Positions 43,751 to 52,204 of a DNA stretch of 64,000 bases are shown in pieces. The DNA comes from Sporomusa acidovorans. Lineage in GTDB: Bacteria; Bacillota; Negativicutes; Sporomusales; Sporomusaceae. The stretch lies in assembly GCF_900101845.1 (NCBI RefSeq), contig NZ_FNAM01000027.1:17486-81485 (forward strand), given 5' to 3'. Position 1 is the first letter of the stretch. Every line of letters starts with the position of its first letter. Position numbers and translations under genes: made by a program. Below the pieces are notes generated by a model that made no database searches, was not told the origin of the DNA, and was given only the letters and a program-made list of their open reading frames with translations.

Positions 43751-43790
43751 AATAAGCCTGGCTTCCGCCAAGGCGGAAGTCAGGCTTATT
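43751..43790 (-). terminator. Terminator of LCP gene
   Basis: Stem AATAAGCCTGGCTTCCGCC and its near-complete complement (one mismatch) with a two-base loop, 30 bp after the stop at 43820. Confidence 0.75.
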
Positions 43791-43819
43791 TATAAGGCTA
43801 TTGGCCAAATATTCTCCGG

Positions 43820-45205
43820 TTAATCCGTATAGTCCTTGCCAACAATAACTTGAACAATATTAGCACGGCTGCTGTCATTATTAATCTGCAGGGCATAATT
43901 GAAAGGCAAACCGGTTAATTTGCTGCTGGCTTCACTGCTATTAGCGACAACCAGCGTATTTTTATTGGCTGATCCGGAACTGCCGGAGACACTGACAACT
44001 GTATAACCCCGTCCTTTTAGTGCTGCTGCCATTTTCTCGCCGGCACCCGCAACACCGCTGGCATTAACCACTTCAAACTGCAACTTACCGGCAGACCCGG
44101 ATTTAGAGTCGGCAGCCTTGCTTTTATCGGTTGCTGCTGCCTTATCCGCTGCCTTTTGGTCTGTGGTTCCCGGTTTTTTAGTCGCTGTGGCATCAGCCGG
44201 CTTTTTGGGTGTTTCAATAATTTTCATTTCTTTAGGAATGGATCGCTCATACTGGCTGGCCGTGGTACGCACTTCTGCAAAATATTTATCATCGGTAGTC
44301 ATGCCTTGCGATGCTGCCACATAGGCCCGCAGTTCAGTTATATCAGGCAGCCAATAGCTAACGTCGTCGATATAGGCGGGTTTTCCCGGCACCATTGCCG
44401 CTTTCAACCCGGATTTAGAAGCATCACTTAATAATTTAGCCAGTTTCAACATATCGGCTGTTGACATATCGGTCGTAACAGCGGAACTTACCTCCCGGAT
44501 AATCCCTGGCACCCGCGGCAGAATCAGCGGGCTGGCAACTTCGTTTAACATGGCTTTAATAAACTTTTGTTGGCGGGCAATCCGGCCAATATCCCCTTCT
44601 TCATCCCGGTAACGCACATATTTAATGGCGGTACGCCCATCCATTTTTTGCGGGCCAGGCTGAAGGTCAATCACTAAATTGTCATAAGGATCTTCATAAT
44701 ACATGCGTTTTTCGACGTCAATCGTTACACCGCCGACGGCATCCACGATTTTGTTAAATGCCGAAAAATTAACGAGAACATAATAATCCATCGGGATACC
44801 CAGCAGGTCTTCAACGGCCTTCTGCGCCAGTTTATGACCGCCAAAGGCAAAGGCATGGTTAATCTTGTCCCAGCCATGACCGGGGACCTTGACTCTGGTA
44901 TCACGCGGCACTGACAATAGTGACACTTGTTTGGTCGAGGTATCTACCGTAACAACCATCATGGTGTCTGACCGGCCGGCATCATCGCTGCGCTCATCAA
45001 CGCCCATTAATAAAATATTAATTTTATTCGGCAGCCCTGGCGTGGCGCCTGCCCGCCGGGCCTTTTCAAATGTGCCGCCAGTCGCCCAATAATAAGTGGC
45101 CCCGGCAACACTAATAAACAAGAGTAGGCAAGTTAGTATAAGCAGAAACCGGTTACGCCGGTTTTTTCGCTCATTCGTAAGTCGTTTTTCGAGGCGTGAT
45201 GCCAT
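43820..45205 (-). CDS. LytR-CpsA-Psr family protein with LytR_C domain
   Basis: About 461 aa. A cytoplasmic basic N-terminus and one membrane helix (FLLILTCLLLFISVAGATYYW) precede an extracellular LCP catalytic domain: NILLMGVDER, DTMMVVTVD, LLSVPRDTRV, INHAFAFGG and KYVRYRDEEGDIGR. A Lys/Ala/Ser/Thr-rich linker of about 55 residues leads to a LytR_C domain (FEVVNASGVAGAGEKMAAAL). LCP proteins transfer lipid-linked glycopolymers to peptidoglycan. In a diderm lacking teichoic acid the acceptor and donor are unclear. The start ATG 45205 follows AAAGGG. Confidence 0.9.
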   Translation of the reverse strand: MASRLEKRLTNERKNRRNRFLLILTCLLLFISVAGATYYWATGGTFEKARRAGATPGLPNKINILLMGVDERSDDAGRSDTMMVVTVDTSTKQVSLLSVPRDTRVKVPGHGWDKINHAFAFGGHKLAQKAVEDLLGIPMDYYVLVNFSAFNKIVDAVGGVTIDVEKRMYYEDPYDNLVIDLQPGPQKMDGRTAIKYVRYRDEEGDIGRIARQQKFIKAMLNEVASPLILPRVPGIIREVSSAVTTDMSTADMLKLAKLLSDASKSGLKAAMVPGKPAYIDDVSYWLPDITELRAYVAASQGMTTDDKYFAEVRTTASQYERSIPKEMKIIETPKKPADATATKKPGTTDQKAADKAAATDKSKAADSKSGSAGKLQFEVVNASGVAGAGEKMAAALKGRGYTVVSVSGSSGSANKNTLVVANSSEASSKLTGLPFNYALQINNDSSRANIVQVIVGKDYTD

Positions 45206-45255
45206 ACACAATCACCCTTTCCTCATCCTCTGCAGCATATTGTCCCACAACAAGA

Positions 45256-45280
45256 CAAGCCCCCTCAAACCGGGGGCTTG
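45256..45280 (-). terminator. Terminator between MTH1187-type and LCP genes
   Basis: Stem CAAGCCCCC/GGGGGCTTG, 32 bp after the stop at 45312, with a T-containing tract on the minus strand. Confidence 0.65.
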
Positions 45281-45311
45281 CTTGCAGTATAGCAAATTTT
45301 GTAGTTTTACG

Positions 45312-45626
45312 TCAAGAACTTTTTCCTGGTAATTTGTCAATAACCGCCTTGACCTTGCCGGCCATGGTAAGTTCCTTATCCCGGCGGTCATCGATCCGAA
45401 TGGATGTCGACACCCGCTGTGCCCCCGCAGCAAAGGGGCTTTCGTGCATTTGCCGGATAACCTCCAGAATTCTGTCAAGGTCACCCTCAATAATGGTGGA
45501 CATAGGTGTTAATTGATACTTGACATCGCTGGCCTTTGCCAGTACCCGGTGACAGCCGGCTACATACTGACTCACACTGGGCGTACCAGTGCCTAGAGGA
45601 GCGATGGTTACTTCAACAACAGCCAT
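45312..45626 (-). CDS. MTH1187/YkoF-type thiamine-binding protein
   Basis: 104 aa, the usual length for the small ferredoxin-like-fold MTH1187 family. Conserved segments: [33 protein letters not shown], and [13 protein letters not shown]. Family members bind thiamine or related pyrimidines and form tetramers; the physiological role is poorly known. It lies between the GH18 lipoprotein gene and the LCP gene, separated from each by a terminator, so it is probably transcribed on its own. Confidence 0.88.
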   Translation of the reverse strand: MAVVEVTIAPLGTGTPSVSQYVAGCHRVLAKASDVKYQLTPMSTIIEGDLDRILEVIRQMHESPFAAGAQRVSTSIRIDDRRDKELTMAGKVKAVIDKLPGKSS

Positions 45627-45684
45627 ATGGTTTCCCTCCCAAAATTAAAGTATTTACAGGCTGTATTCGCTCTCTGCGCAAAAA

Positions 45685-45706
45685 AACCTGCCATTTATGG
45701 CAGGTT
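45685..45706 (-). terminator. Terminator of GH18 gene
   Basis: Perfect 9-bp stem AACCTGCCA/TGGCAGGTT with a 4-base loop and a run of T on the minus strand, six bases after the stop at 45712. Confidence 0.8.
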
Positions 45707-45711
45707 CCGTA

Positions 45712-46818
45712 TTATTTGGCCTTGGGAAATTTTTTGTCAATTGTTCCCCATATTTCCGGCTGCTCCTGACCTAAGCGCCAGACAGCAATGCCGGCCGGAT
45801 TATATTTGGCTACAACATCCAGTTTGGCGGCCGTACTCTTGTCATTTTCATACCAGACTTCGTGATCTTTGTATTTAAAATAAGGAGCTTGACTCTTTTC
45901 ATCATAGCTTATTTTTACGCCGTTTTTTTCCGCCAGCACAATGGCATCCGCATATTTTATCGTTTCACCTTTTTTATCCACCCAGTCATACCCATAGGCA
46001 CTAACCCCGATAATCACTTTATGCGGACCGCCGCACTTTTCGATTGCATATTTAATATTTTTTTCATACCAGTCGATGGGAGCAATAGGGCCAGGGTCGG
46101 AAGTAGCCCAGTGGTTATCATAGGTCATGATCTGAAGGAAATCAGCATTAGCCGCGAGCTGCGGATAATCATAGGCGCCTGATACGTCTTCCGCCACATC
46201 TACCTGGGGAAAGACCGAAATAATGACTACCTTATTGATGGCCTTCATTTTAGGATAAAGTTCCGCCATAAAGGCTGTAAGATTATCCCTGTATTTGGGT
46301 GGCAGCAATTCAAAATCAATATTAATGCCGTCATACCCTTTTTCTTGAACCATCTTAACGATACTGTCCGTTACCTTGGTTCGAATAGCCGGGTCCCCCA
46401 GTATAGCATCGGTGGCACCGGTTTTATTTGTTACCAGCGGATACATTCTAAGCCCTAGTTGACGGGCCGTGTCATAAACCAACTGGCTGTCCCTGGCTTC
46501 CAGCGTTCCGTCCTGCGTGGCTCTGTACCAGAAGGGACCGACTGCCGACATGCTGGCCGCATGGGCTTTCATACTGGGAAAAGAACCTGTTTGATCCGGA
46601 GTTCCCGGCCAGGGATTTTCATAATAACCTATTACCATTCGCGGCGGCATCACAACATTGCCTGGCGCGCCAGGAGTAGATTGTTTGGCCTGATCACCCG
46701 GCAACGGCTTGGGGGCCGGTTTGTTAGCGGTGCTACAACCGCCAACAGCAAGTGCAGCAATGACAAATAAAATGAGAAGTATACTGGCGATTATTCTGTG
46801 ATACGTATTGACGCGCAA
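45712..46818 (-). CDS. GH18-family lipoprotein (YaaH/YdhD-like)
   Basis: About 368 aa. An N-terminal signal ending in AVGGCST is a lipoprotein-like signal, followed by a Pro-rich linker and a GH18 TIM barrel: MVIGYYENPWP, the DGINIDFE catalytic motif (acid Glu), FLQIMTYDNHW and IGVSAYGYDW. Relatives act on N-acetylglucosamine polymers, including spore cortex peptidoglycan during germination; there are no LysM repeats here. The start is uncertain. TTG 46818 has AAAGG nine bases upstream and is preferred to TTG 46836. A perfect palindrome lies just upstream. Confidence 0.85.
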   Translation of the reverse strand: MRVNTYHRIIASILLILFVIAALAVGGCSTANKPAPKPLPGDQAKQSTPGAPGNVVMPPRMVIGYYENPWPGTPDQTGSFPSMKAHAASMSAVGPFWYRATQDGTLEARDSQLVYDTARQLGLRMYPLVTNKTGATDAILGDPAIRTKVTDSIVKMVQEKGYDGINIDFELLPPKYRDNLTAFMAELYPKMKAINKVVIISVFPQVDVAEDVSGAYDYPQLAANADFLQIMTYDNHWATSDPGPIAPIDWYEKNIKYAIEKCGGPHKVIIGVSAYGYDWVDKKGETIKYADAIVLAEKNGVKISYDEKSQAPYFKYKDHEVWYENDKSTAAKLDVVAKYNPAGIAVWRLGQEQPEIWGTIDKKFPKAK

Positions 46819-46834
46819 AATTGTCACCCTTTCC

Positions 46835-46868
46835 AATACTAATGTTGAAGCACTTCAACATTAGTATT
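46835..46868. promoter_or_regulatory. 34-bp perfect palindrome upstream of GH18 gene
   Basis: Arms AATACTAATGTTGAAG and CTTCAACATTAGTATT, 16 bp each, surround a CA loop. It ends next to the AAAGG of the GH18 gene. There is no T-run on the minus strand, so an operator or a leader hairpin is as likely as a terminator for the aminotransferase 120 bp upstream. Confidence 0.5.
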
Positions 46869-46988
46869 GGCTAAGTGCGGTTTCTTATGCCTGACAATTT
46901 TTTTTGCTGCTCAATGCCTCCATAACGCCAAGGGGTCCGTAGGGCAAAAGTCAAACCCCGGTTTCGCAAAAAACATATAAACCGGCAA

Positions 46989-48161
46989 TCATTTCGGTAT
47001 CCTCGTCGTTAGCGCCTGGGCAACACTTTTTAATGTTTCCCATTTTTTGCAGAAACAGAACCTTACCTGCCGGTTGCCTTTCACTTTGTCGGCATAAAAT
47101 GAGGAACCCGGCACAGTAGCAACCCCTGTAAGTTCAATCAGTTTCCGGCTAAAAGCCGTATCGTCGGTCAGCCCAAGCCGCATCATAATTGCGCTGGCGT
47201 CGGCAAGCACATAGTAAGCGCCCTGGGGATATTCACATTGAAATCCCGCTTCCCGTAACGCCTCCAGTATAAAGTCACGGGCTTCTCCATAATGGTTTTT
47301 CAACCCCTCATAATAGCCGGGATCAAAGGTCATTGCCTCGGCGGCGGCATGCTGAAAGGGCGTAGGCGCGCCGACAGTAAAGAAATCATGCACTTTACGG
47401 ATGCGCTGAGTAATGGTTGGCGCGGCAATCGCCCAGCCAACCCGCCAGCCGGTAACCGAATAAGTTTTGGAGATGGAGTTTATCGTCACCGTCCTCGCCG
47501 CCATATCCGGCAGCGAGGCAATTGATATATGCTCGGCGCAATCATAAAGAATGTGTTCATAGATTTCATCCGCAACAACATAGGTATCCCACTTGATGCA
47601 CAGACCGGAAATTTCTTCCAGTTCCCGCTTGCTAAAAACCTTGCCGGTTGGATTATTGGGGGTATTGATAATAATGGCCTTGGTCTTTTTATTAAAGGCA
47701 GCAGCCAGTTCTGTGGATGAATAGTGCCAATCCGGCCCATACAGCGTTACATAGCGGGGTGTGGCGCCTGACAGAATGGAATCCGGACCATAGTTTTCAT
47801 AAAACGGTTCAAAAATAATAATTTCATCACCCGGGTTAATCAGCGCCTTCAGTGTGGCAATCATTGCCTCTGTGGCCCCGCAGGTCACAGTGATGTCGGT
47901 CTTGGGATCGCATTGGATATGATTATATTGGGCAACCTTGCGACTGATCGCTTCCCTTAGTTCAGGCTCGCCAAAGGTAACCGGATACTGGTTAAAACCT
48001 GCCCGGATATTACGAATGGCCGCTTCCTGAATGGCTTTCGGACTTTCAAAATCCGGGAAACCCTGAGACAGGTTATAGCCGCCGACTTCGTCACAGATGC
48101 GGGTCATTTCCCGGATGACTGACTCGGAAAAGGTTTCGGTGATTTGGGATAGTTTTCTCAT
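46989..48161 (-). CDS. Class I/II PLP-dependent aminotransferase
   Basis: About 390 aa, starting MRKLSQITETFSESVIREM at ATG 48161 behind GGAGGATAACT; the earlier start would run into the ABC gene. PLP fold type I: GYNLSQGFPDFESP, TVTCGATEAMIA, NTPNNPTGKVF, VADEIYEHILYD and the Schiff-base Lys in NSISKTYSVTGWRVGW. It is close to the aspartate/kynurenine-type aminotransferases; the substrate is not readable. It lies 16 bp after the ABC ATPase gene, so it probably belongs to that operon and may act on the imported compound. Confidence 0.88.
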   Translation of the reverse strand: MRKLSQITETFSESVIREMTRICDEVGGYNLSQGFPDFESPKAIQEAAIRNIRAGFNQYPVTFGEPELREAISRKVAQYNHIQCDPKTDITVTCGATEAMIATLKALINPGDEIIIFEPFYENYGPDSILSGATPRYVTLYGPDWHYSSTELAAAFNKKTKAIIINTPNNPTGKVFSKRELEEISGLCIKWDTYVVADEIYEHILYDCAEHISIASLPDMAARTVTINSISKTYSVTGWRVGWAIAAPTITQRIRKVHDFFTVGAPTPFQHAAAEAMTFDPGYYEGLKNHYGEARDFILEALREAGFQCEYPQGAYYVLADASAIMMRLGLTDDTAFSRKLIELTGVATVPGSSFYADKVKGNRQVRFCFCKKWETLKSVAQALTTRIPK

Positions 48162-48177
48162 AGTTATCCTCCGTGCT

Positions 48178-48975
48178 TTACGTATTGGTATTCGCGGCTT
48201 TCCACGCTTCCTCCCGGATAAGCCCCATAACTTCTTTCTTAATGCCCATAAATTCATCGGTAAGTTTTAAGTCAAAAGTACGCTCATCCGGCAGAGTAAC
48301 GTCAATTTTTGCCTTAATCCGCCCCGGCCGGGCCGTCATAACATAAATGGTATCGCCGAGAAAAACGGCCTCATCAACATCATGAGTCACAAAAAGAATG
48401 GTTTTATGCGACTCGTCCCAAACATTTAGCAATAGCTCCTGCATAACCGTCCGCGTCTGGGCATCAAGTGCGCCGAACGGCTCATCCATTAACAGTACTT
48501 CAGGATCATTGGCCAAGGCGCGGGCAATGGCTACCCGTTGTTTCATACCGCCTGACAAATCACGGGGAAAAAAGCCCTCAAAGCCTTTAAGGCCGATTTT
48601 TTCAATATAGTGATCGGAAACCGCTTTACGCTCCACCTTGGTTTTACCGGCAACATCAAGGCCAAATTCAATATTTTCCCGCACTGTCAACCAGGGAAAC
48701 AGCGTATAGGTCTGAAATACCATTCCCCGGTCACTTCCCGGGCCGGTTATTTCCTGTCCGTCCAGGAGTACCCGGCCCGAGCTGGGTGCTTCCAGGCCGG
48801 CGACAATTTTTAAAATTGTGGATTTACCGCAGCCTGACGGCCCCAGAATGGTGACAAACTCACTGGGCTTAACAGTAAAACTGGCTTCTGCCAGGGCGGT
48901 AACCTGACGCTTTTTGCCTGTAAATATTTTGCTTACGCCGTCAATAATTACTTTGTCTTGTGCCATTTCTGTCAT
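48178..48975 (-). CDS. ABC importer ATPase, SsuB/TauB-type
   Basis: 265 aa. Walker A GPSGCGKST, Q-loop MVFQTYTLFPW, signature LSGGMKQR, Walker B VLLMDEPFGALD and switch FVTHDVDEAV are all intact. It powers uptake together with the permease two bases upstream and the binding protein. The family handles sulfonates, taurine, nitrate and similar anions, or pyrimidine precursors; the ligand here is not determined. Confidence 0.93.
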   Translation of the reverse strand: MTEMAQDKVIIDGVSKIFTGKKRQVTALAEASFTVKPSEFVTILGPSGCGKSTILKIVAGLEAPSSGRVLLDGQEITGPGSDRGMVFQTYTLFPWLTVRENIEFGLDVAGKTKVERKAVSDHYIEKIGLKGFEGFFPRDLSGGMKQRVAIARALANDPEVLLMDEPFGALDAQTRTVMQELLLNVWDESHKTILFVTHDVDEAVFLGDTIYVMTARPGRIKAKIDVTLPDERTFDLKLTDEFMGIKKEVMGLIREEAWKAANTNT

Positions 48976-48977
48976 AA

Positions 48978-49778
48978 TTACCGGCCTCCTTTACCCATCC
49001 AAGGGAACATCCGGCCATATAGCCATTTGAACACCATGTCGATGATAATGCCAATAACACCGATTACAATAATACCAACAATAATATTGCCTGTTTTCAA
49101 AAACCGCTGAGCCTGCATGATCATAAATCCCAAGCCTGAACCGGCAGCCACAATCTCCGCCACCACCAGATAGGTCCACGCCCAGCCGAAGGCAATTCGC
49201 AGTGTATCCACAATGCCGGGCATACTGGCCGGTAAAATAACCCTTCGGAAAACGCCCCAGCGGGAAACCCCTAACGTGTAGGCCGTATCGATCAAGTCAT
49301 GCGCTACATTCTTGGTAACATCCATAATCATCAGCGCCAGCGGGAAAAAAGTACCGAAGAAAATAACCGCAATTTTTTCACTCTCGCCGATTCCCAGCCA
49401 CAAGATAAACAACGGAATAAAAGCCGAAGCCGGCATATAGCGGATAAAGCTGAGCACCGGTTCGGTTAAGGCCTCACAGATTTTCAGACTGCCCATCATG
49501 ATGCCTAAGGGTACGGCAATAACCGCGGCCAATAAAAAGCCCACCGTTACCCTGAATACACTGGCCCCGATGTCACTCATTAAATCGAATTGGGTAAACA
49601 AGAGAACCCCGTCTTTGACCACCTTATCCGGTGACGGCAAAAACATGGGGGGAACTGCGTCGCTATAAGTAAGCGCCGACCATACAGCAGCCAATAGGGC
49701 AAAGGTCAATGCGCTTAAAGCAACATATAAAGGTGTGGCAATTTCTGCTTTGGGTGTCAACAGTTTGCATTTGACCAT
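48978..49778 (-). CDS. ABC importer permease, SsuC/TauC-type
   Basis: 266 aa with six predicted membrane helices and the EAA-like loop DTAYTLGVSRWGVFRRVILPASMPGIVDTLR, cited here only by position around residues 165-195, which docks onto the ATPase. It opens MVKCKLLTPKAEIATP with GGAGGATGG upstream. It is separated from the binding-protein gene by a hairpin that may reduce its expression relative to that gene. Confidence 0.92.
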   Translation of the reverse strand: MVKCKLLTPKAEIATPLYVALSALTFALLAAVWSALTYSDAVPPMFLPSPDKVVKDGVLLFTQFDLMSDIGASVFRVTVGFLLAAVIAVPLGIMMGSLKICEALTEPVLSFIRYMPASAFIPLFILWLGIGESEKIAVIFFGTFFPLALMIMDVTKNVAHDLIDTAYTLGVSRWGVFRRVILPASMPGIVDTLRIAFGWAWTYLVVAEIVAAGSGLGFMIMQAQRFLKTGNIIVGIIVIGVIGIIIDMVFKWLYGRMFPWMGKGGR

Positions 49779-49802
49779 TTTACCATCCTCCTCAATTCGG
49801 AA

Positions 49803-49841
49803 AAGGCCGCGTAGAAGCGTTGACGCCTCTAGCGCGGCCTT
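49803..49841 (-). terminator. Partial terminator between binding protein and permease genes
   Basis: Stem AAGGCCGCG/CGCGGCCTT extended by AGA/TCT and GCG/CGC, followed on the minus strand by TTTTCC. In ABC operons such hairpins keep the binding protein in excess over membrane components. Confidence 0.7.
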
Positions 49842-49858
49842 ATAACCTTCGCTAGTAT

Positions 49859-50875
49859 CTACTTAACCTTGGTAATAAAAGTATCATCAATGTATTTGCT
49901 CAAATCAGGTGCTTGCGATAACAATTTCAGTTTCACATAAAATTCACCAGCCCGTTTACCGACATCATAAATAGCACCAGGTTTTTCTTTGCTACCATAG
50001 AACTCCAGATTTTCTTTCAAGCCATAAAACTTAACAGTTTGAATATCGGCTGCCACTTCTTCCGGCTTCATCTTAAAAGCATCCGCCAGAATCTTATTGG
50101 TCTCCTCAGGGTTTTTATTCATATAATCGGTGGCTTCCGCCAGCGCCGCCACGACAGCCTGCACGGTCTCCGGATTATTTTTTACCATATCTTCACGAAA
50201 AGCCAATACGTCAGCAATCAGGCCGGGTGTATCTTTGGTCGTAGCCAGTACGGTTTCACCGGCCGCTTTGGCTTTGCCCAGATGCGGCTCCCAGGTAACC
50301 GCAGCATCCACCTTACCGGCCATAAATGCCGAGGCCGCTTCGCTGGCTTTCATGTCAACAGCCTTAATATCGTTGTCAGTCAAGCCGTTTTTCTCAAGTA
50401 AAGTAGACAATAAGAAGTGAGAAGCCGAACCACGATGGAACGCTACCTCTTTGCCTTTTAAATCAGCAATTTTCTCAATGCCCTTGCTCTTTTTAACAAT
50501 CAGACCGTCGGCACCATTGGAAGAATCAAAGGCCCAGACAAATTTCATGGGCACACCCTCACCGGCAGCCGAAACCGATACGTCAAGCGAGGCCGCCATA
50601 GCCTGAATTTTTCCAGCCACCAACGCCTGTTTCCGGTCACCGACCCCCTCAATGGCTTGCAGTTCTACATCCACGCCTTTATTTTTAAACATGCCTTTCT
50701 CCTTGGCGACGAACAGGGATCCATAGCCCGTCCAGGGAGTATAGGCAATAACAACCGGCTTTTTCTCCGCAGATTGTGACGCTGACTTTTCTGCAGGTTT
50801 GTTACCGCCGCAGCCGGCAATAACCATTGCCAGCATAGCCGCCATAAGCAGCATAGATACCAGTTTTTTCTTCAC
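49859..50875 (-). CDS. ABC importer substrate-binding lipoprotein
   Basis: About 338 aa from GTG 50875, with GGAGGGATTTTT upstream. Signal peptide and lipobox VIAGCGGN are followed by an NMT1/SsuA/TauA-like periplasmic binding domain: VVIAYTPWTGYGSLFVAKEK, the GVGDRKQALVAG region, and VTWEPHLGKA. It captures the ligand for the permease and ATPase encoded downstream. The Trp and Gly of YTPWTGYG recur in sulfonate, taurine and pyrimidine binders, so the ligand stays open. Confidence 0.92.
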   Translation of the reverse strand: MKKKLVSMLLMAAMLAMVIAGCGGNKPAEKSASQSAEKKPVVIAYTPWTGYGSLFVAKEKGMFKNKGVDVELQAIEGVGDRKQALVAGKIQAMAASLDVSVSAAGEGVPMKFVWAFDSSNGADGLIVKKSKGIEKIADLKGKEVAFHRGSASHFLLSTLLEKNGLTDNDIKAVDMKASEAASAFMAGKVDAAVTWEPHLGKAKAAGETVLATTKDTPGLIADVLAFREDMVKNNPETVQAVVAALAEATDYMNKNPEETNKILADAFKMKPEEVAADIQTVKFYGLKENLEFYGSKEKPGAIYDVGKRAGEFYVKLKLLSQAPDLSKYIDDTFITKVK

Positions 50876-50975
50876 AAAAATCCCTCCACCACACACATTA
50901 CTAGACCTTTAAGCAAATCTGTTATTACATATTCGAGCTTTTTCCCTTTTATCCTTTTTCTTGCTAAAGAAAAAC

Positions 50976-51013
50976 ATAAAAAAACTTTTTCCTGCATTGA
51001 CGCAGGAAAAAGT
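50976..51013 (-). terminator. Strong terminator downstream of EamA gene (second)
   Basis: Perfect 12-bp stem ACTTTTTCCTGC/GCAGGAAAAAGT with a 6-base loop, followed on the minus strand by seven T. It isolates the ABC operon promoter from read-through. Confidence 0.85.
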
Positions 51014-51049
51014 ACATTTAAAAAGAACAAATCAGTTTATAGTCCAAAA

Positions 51050-51071
51050 TGACAGGACAATTATCCTGTCA
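51050..51071 (-). terminator. Terminator of EamA gene (first)
   Basis: Stem TGACAGGA/TCCTGTCA with a 6-base loop and TTTT on the minus strand, 13 bp past the stop at 51084. Confidence 0.7.
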
Positions 51072-51083
51072 CCCAAATTTTAT

Positions 51084-52034
51084 TTAAGAGTATGCGCCGC
51101 TGACTTCACATTGTTTATGCTCATTACTGCTTATCATAATATAAGCGCCTGCCAACATGAGTGCAATCCCGATAATTGTGTGCATTGTAGGACTTTCCCG
51201 CAAAATCAGGAAACAGAAAAGCGGTGCAAGCGCTGGTTTTATAAAGAAAACAATCGACGCTGTAGAAGCGGAACTCTTCTCCATGGCCTTAAAGTAAAAG
51301 AGAAAGCCCAAGCCGGTTACAACAATACCCAGATAAAGCAAAGCAGCAATATTGTCCGCGTTAATTCCGGCCAGAATCGGAATATCGACTACTATTTGGG
51401 GGATATTTCCCTGCTGATAGGAAGCAAGCAAAGGGAGATGGGAAAGCAGCATCAACACCAGTAAAATTAGATCACCTGTCAGAAATGAGAAACAATTACT
51501 CACTACACTGCCATAGCGTTCTACTCGCATTTTGCTGACAACACTATAGAGGGCAAAAGTTATGGCCGACAAAATCGCTAACAAAATACCCTTACTATCG
51601 GCATGTGTTCCAAAAGGATTGAGAATGAACAACACCCCTAGCAAACTAACGGCGAGTGATAGCATAACTTTTTTGTCGATCTTTTCATTCAGCAAAAAAT
51701 AGGCAATCGGGGTTGTAAAGGTCGGATTGGCACTAAAGATAATCGCCACCGTCGAAGCCAGCGTATACAAAATCGCCGATTGAAAAAGCGACATGCTGAT
51801 AACAACACACAGAAAACCGGTTAGTAAAAAATACAGCCAATCATTAACAGTTAGCTTAAGATTTTTTCTTCTTATTACCTGAATAGATCCCGGCAGTAAA
51901 ATTGCCCCACCGATTAAGAAGCGAATAAAATTCAATTGAAAAGGATTAATATCAGCCGCTATCGTTTTGCCGGCTATCTCCATCGTGCTGAAAATAACAG
52001 CGGCAAGTATAATATACAAATATGCCTTTTTCAT
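51084..52034 (-). CDS. EamA/DMT-family transporter
   Basis: About 316 aa, ten membrane helices in two EamA repeats. NPFQLNFIRFLIGGAILLPG marks the first and GLGFLFYFKAMEKSSASTAS with FIKPALAPLFCFLIL the second. Members export or import metabolites such as amino acids, nucleotides or drugs; the substrate is not readable. The start ATG 52034 has AAGGAAA at ten bases. It is divergent from a LysR-type gene across 170 bp, the usual layout of an LTTR and its target. Confidence 0.92.
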   Translation of the reverse strand: MKKAYLYIILAAVIFSTMEIAGKTIAADINPFQLNFIRFLIGGAILLPGSIQVIRRKNLKLTVNDWLYFLLTGFLCVVISMSLFQSAILYTLASTVAIIFSANPTFTTPIAYFLLNEKIDKKVMLSLAVSLLGVLFILNPFGTHADSKGILLAILSAITFALYSVVSKMRVERYGSVVSNCFSFLTGDLILLVLMLLSHLPLLASYQQGNIPQIVVDIPILAGINADNIAALLYLGIVVTGLGFLFYFKAMEKSSASTASIVFFIKPALAPLFCFLILRESPTMHTIIGIALMLAGAYIMISSNEHKQCEVSGAYS

Positions 52035-52166
52035 GGTAACCATTTCCTTATTAAATTAATATAATTGCCTATTAGCCTGAAACTCACTTTGACACAGCGC
52101 CTTACTGTCAAGTATGATTATAGCAAAGCACAAAGCATAGTTAAAATATTTATTAAGACTACTTTT

Positions 52167-52183
52167 CATTCGATATTCGAATG
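52167..52183. promoter_or_regulatory. Candidate LysR-type operator
   Basis: Perfect inverted repeat CATTCGA-TAT-TCGAATG in the EamA/LysR intergenic region. It contains the T-N11-A pattern of LysR-type regulators and lies 22 bp upstream of the LysR start, as expected of an autoregulatory site. Confidence 0.55.
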
Positions 52184-52204
52184 TTTAAATTAAGGAGTCG
52201 CCAA

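Noticed and set aside
43463..43771. Open frame overlapping the mrdA start and repeat copy a
   Set aside because: It reads through a non-coding palindromic repeat and overlaps well-supported PBP2 codons in another frame.
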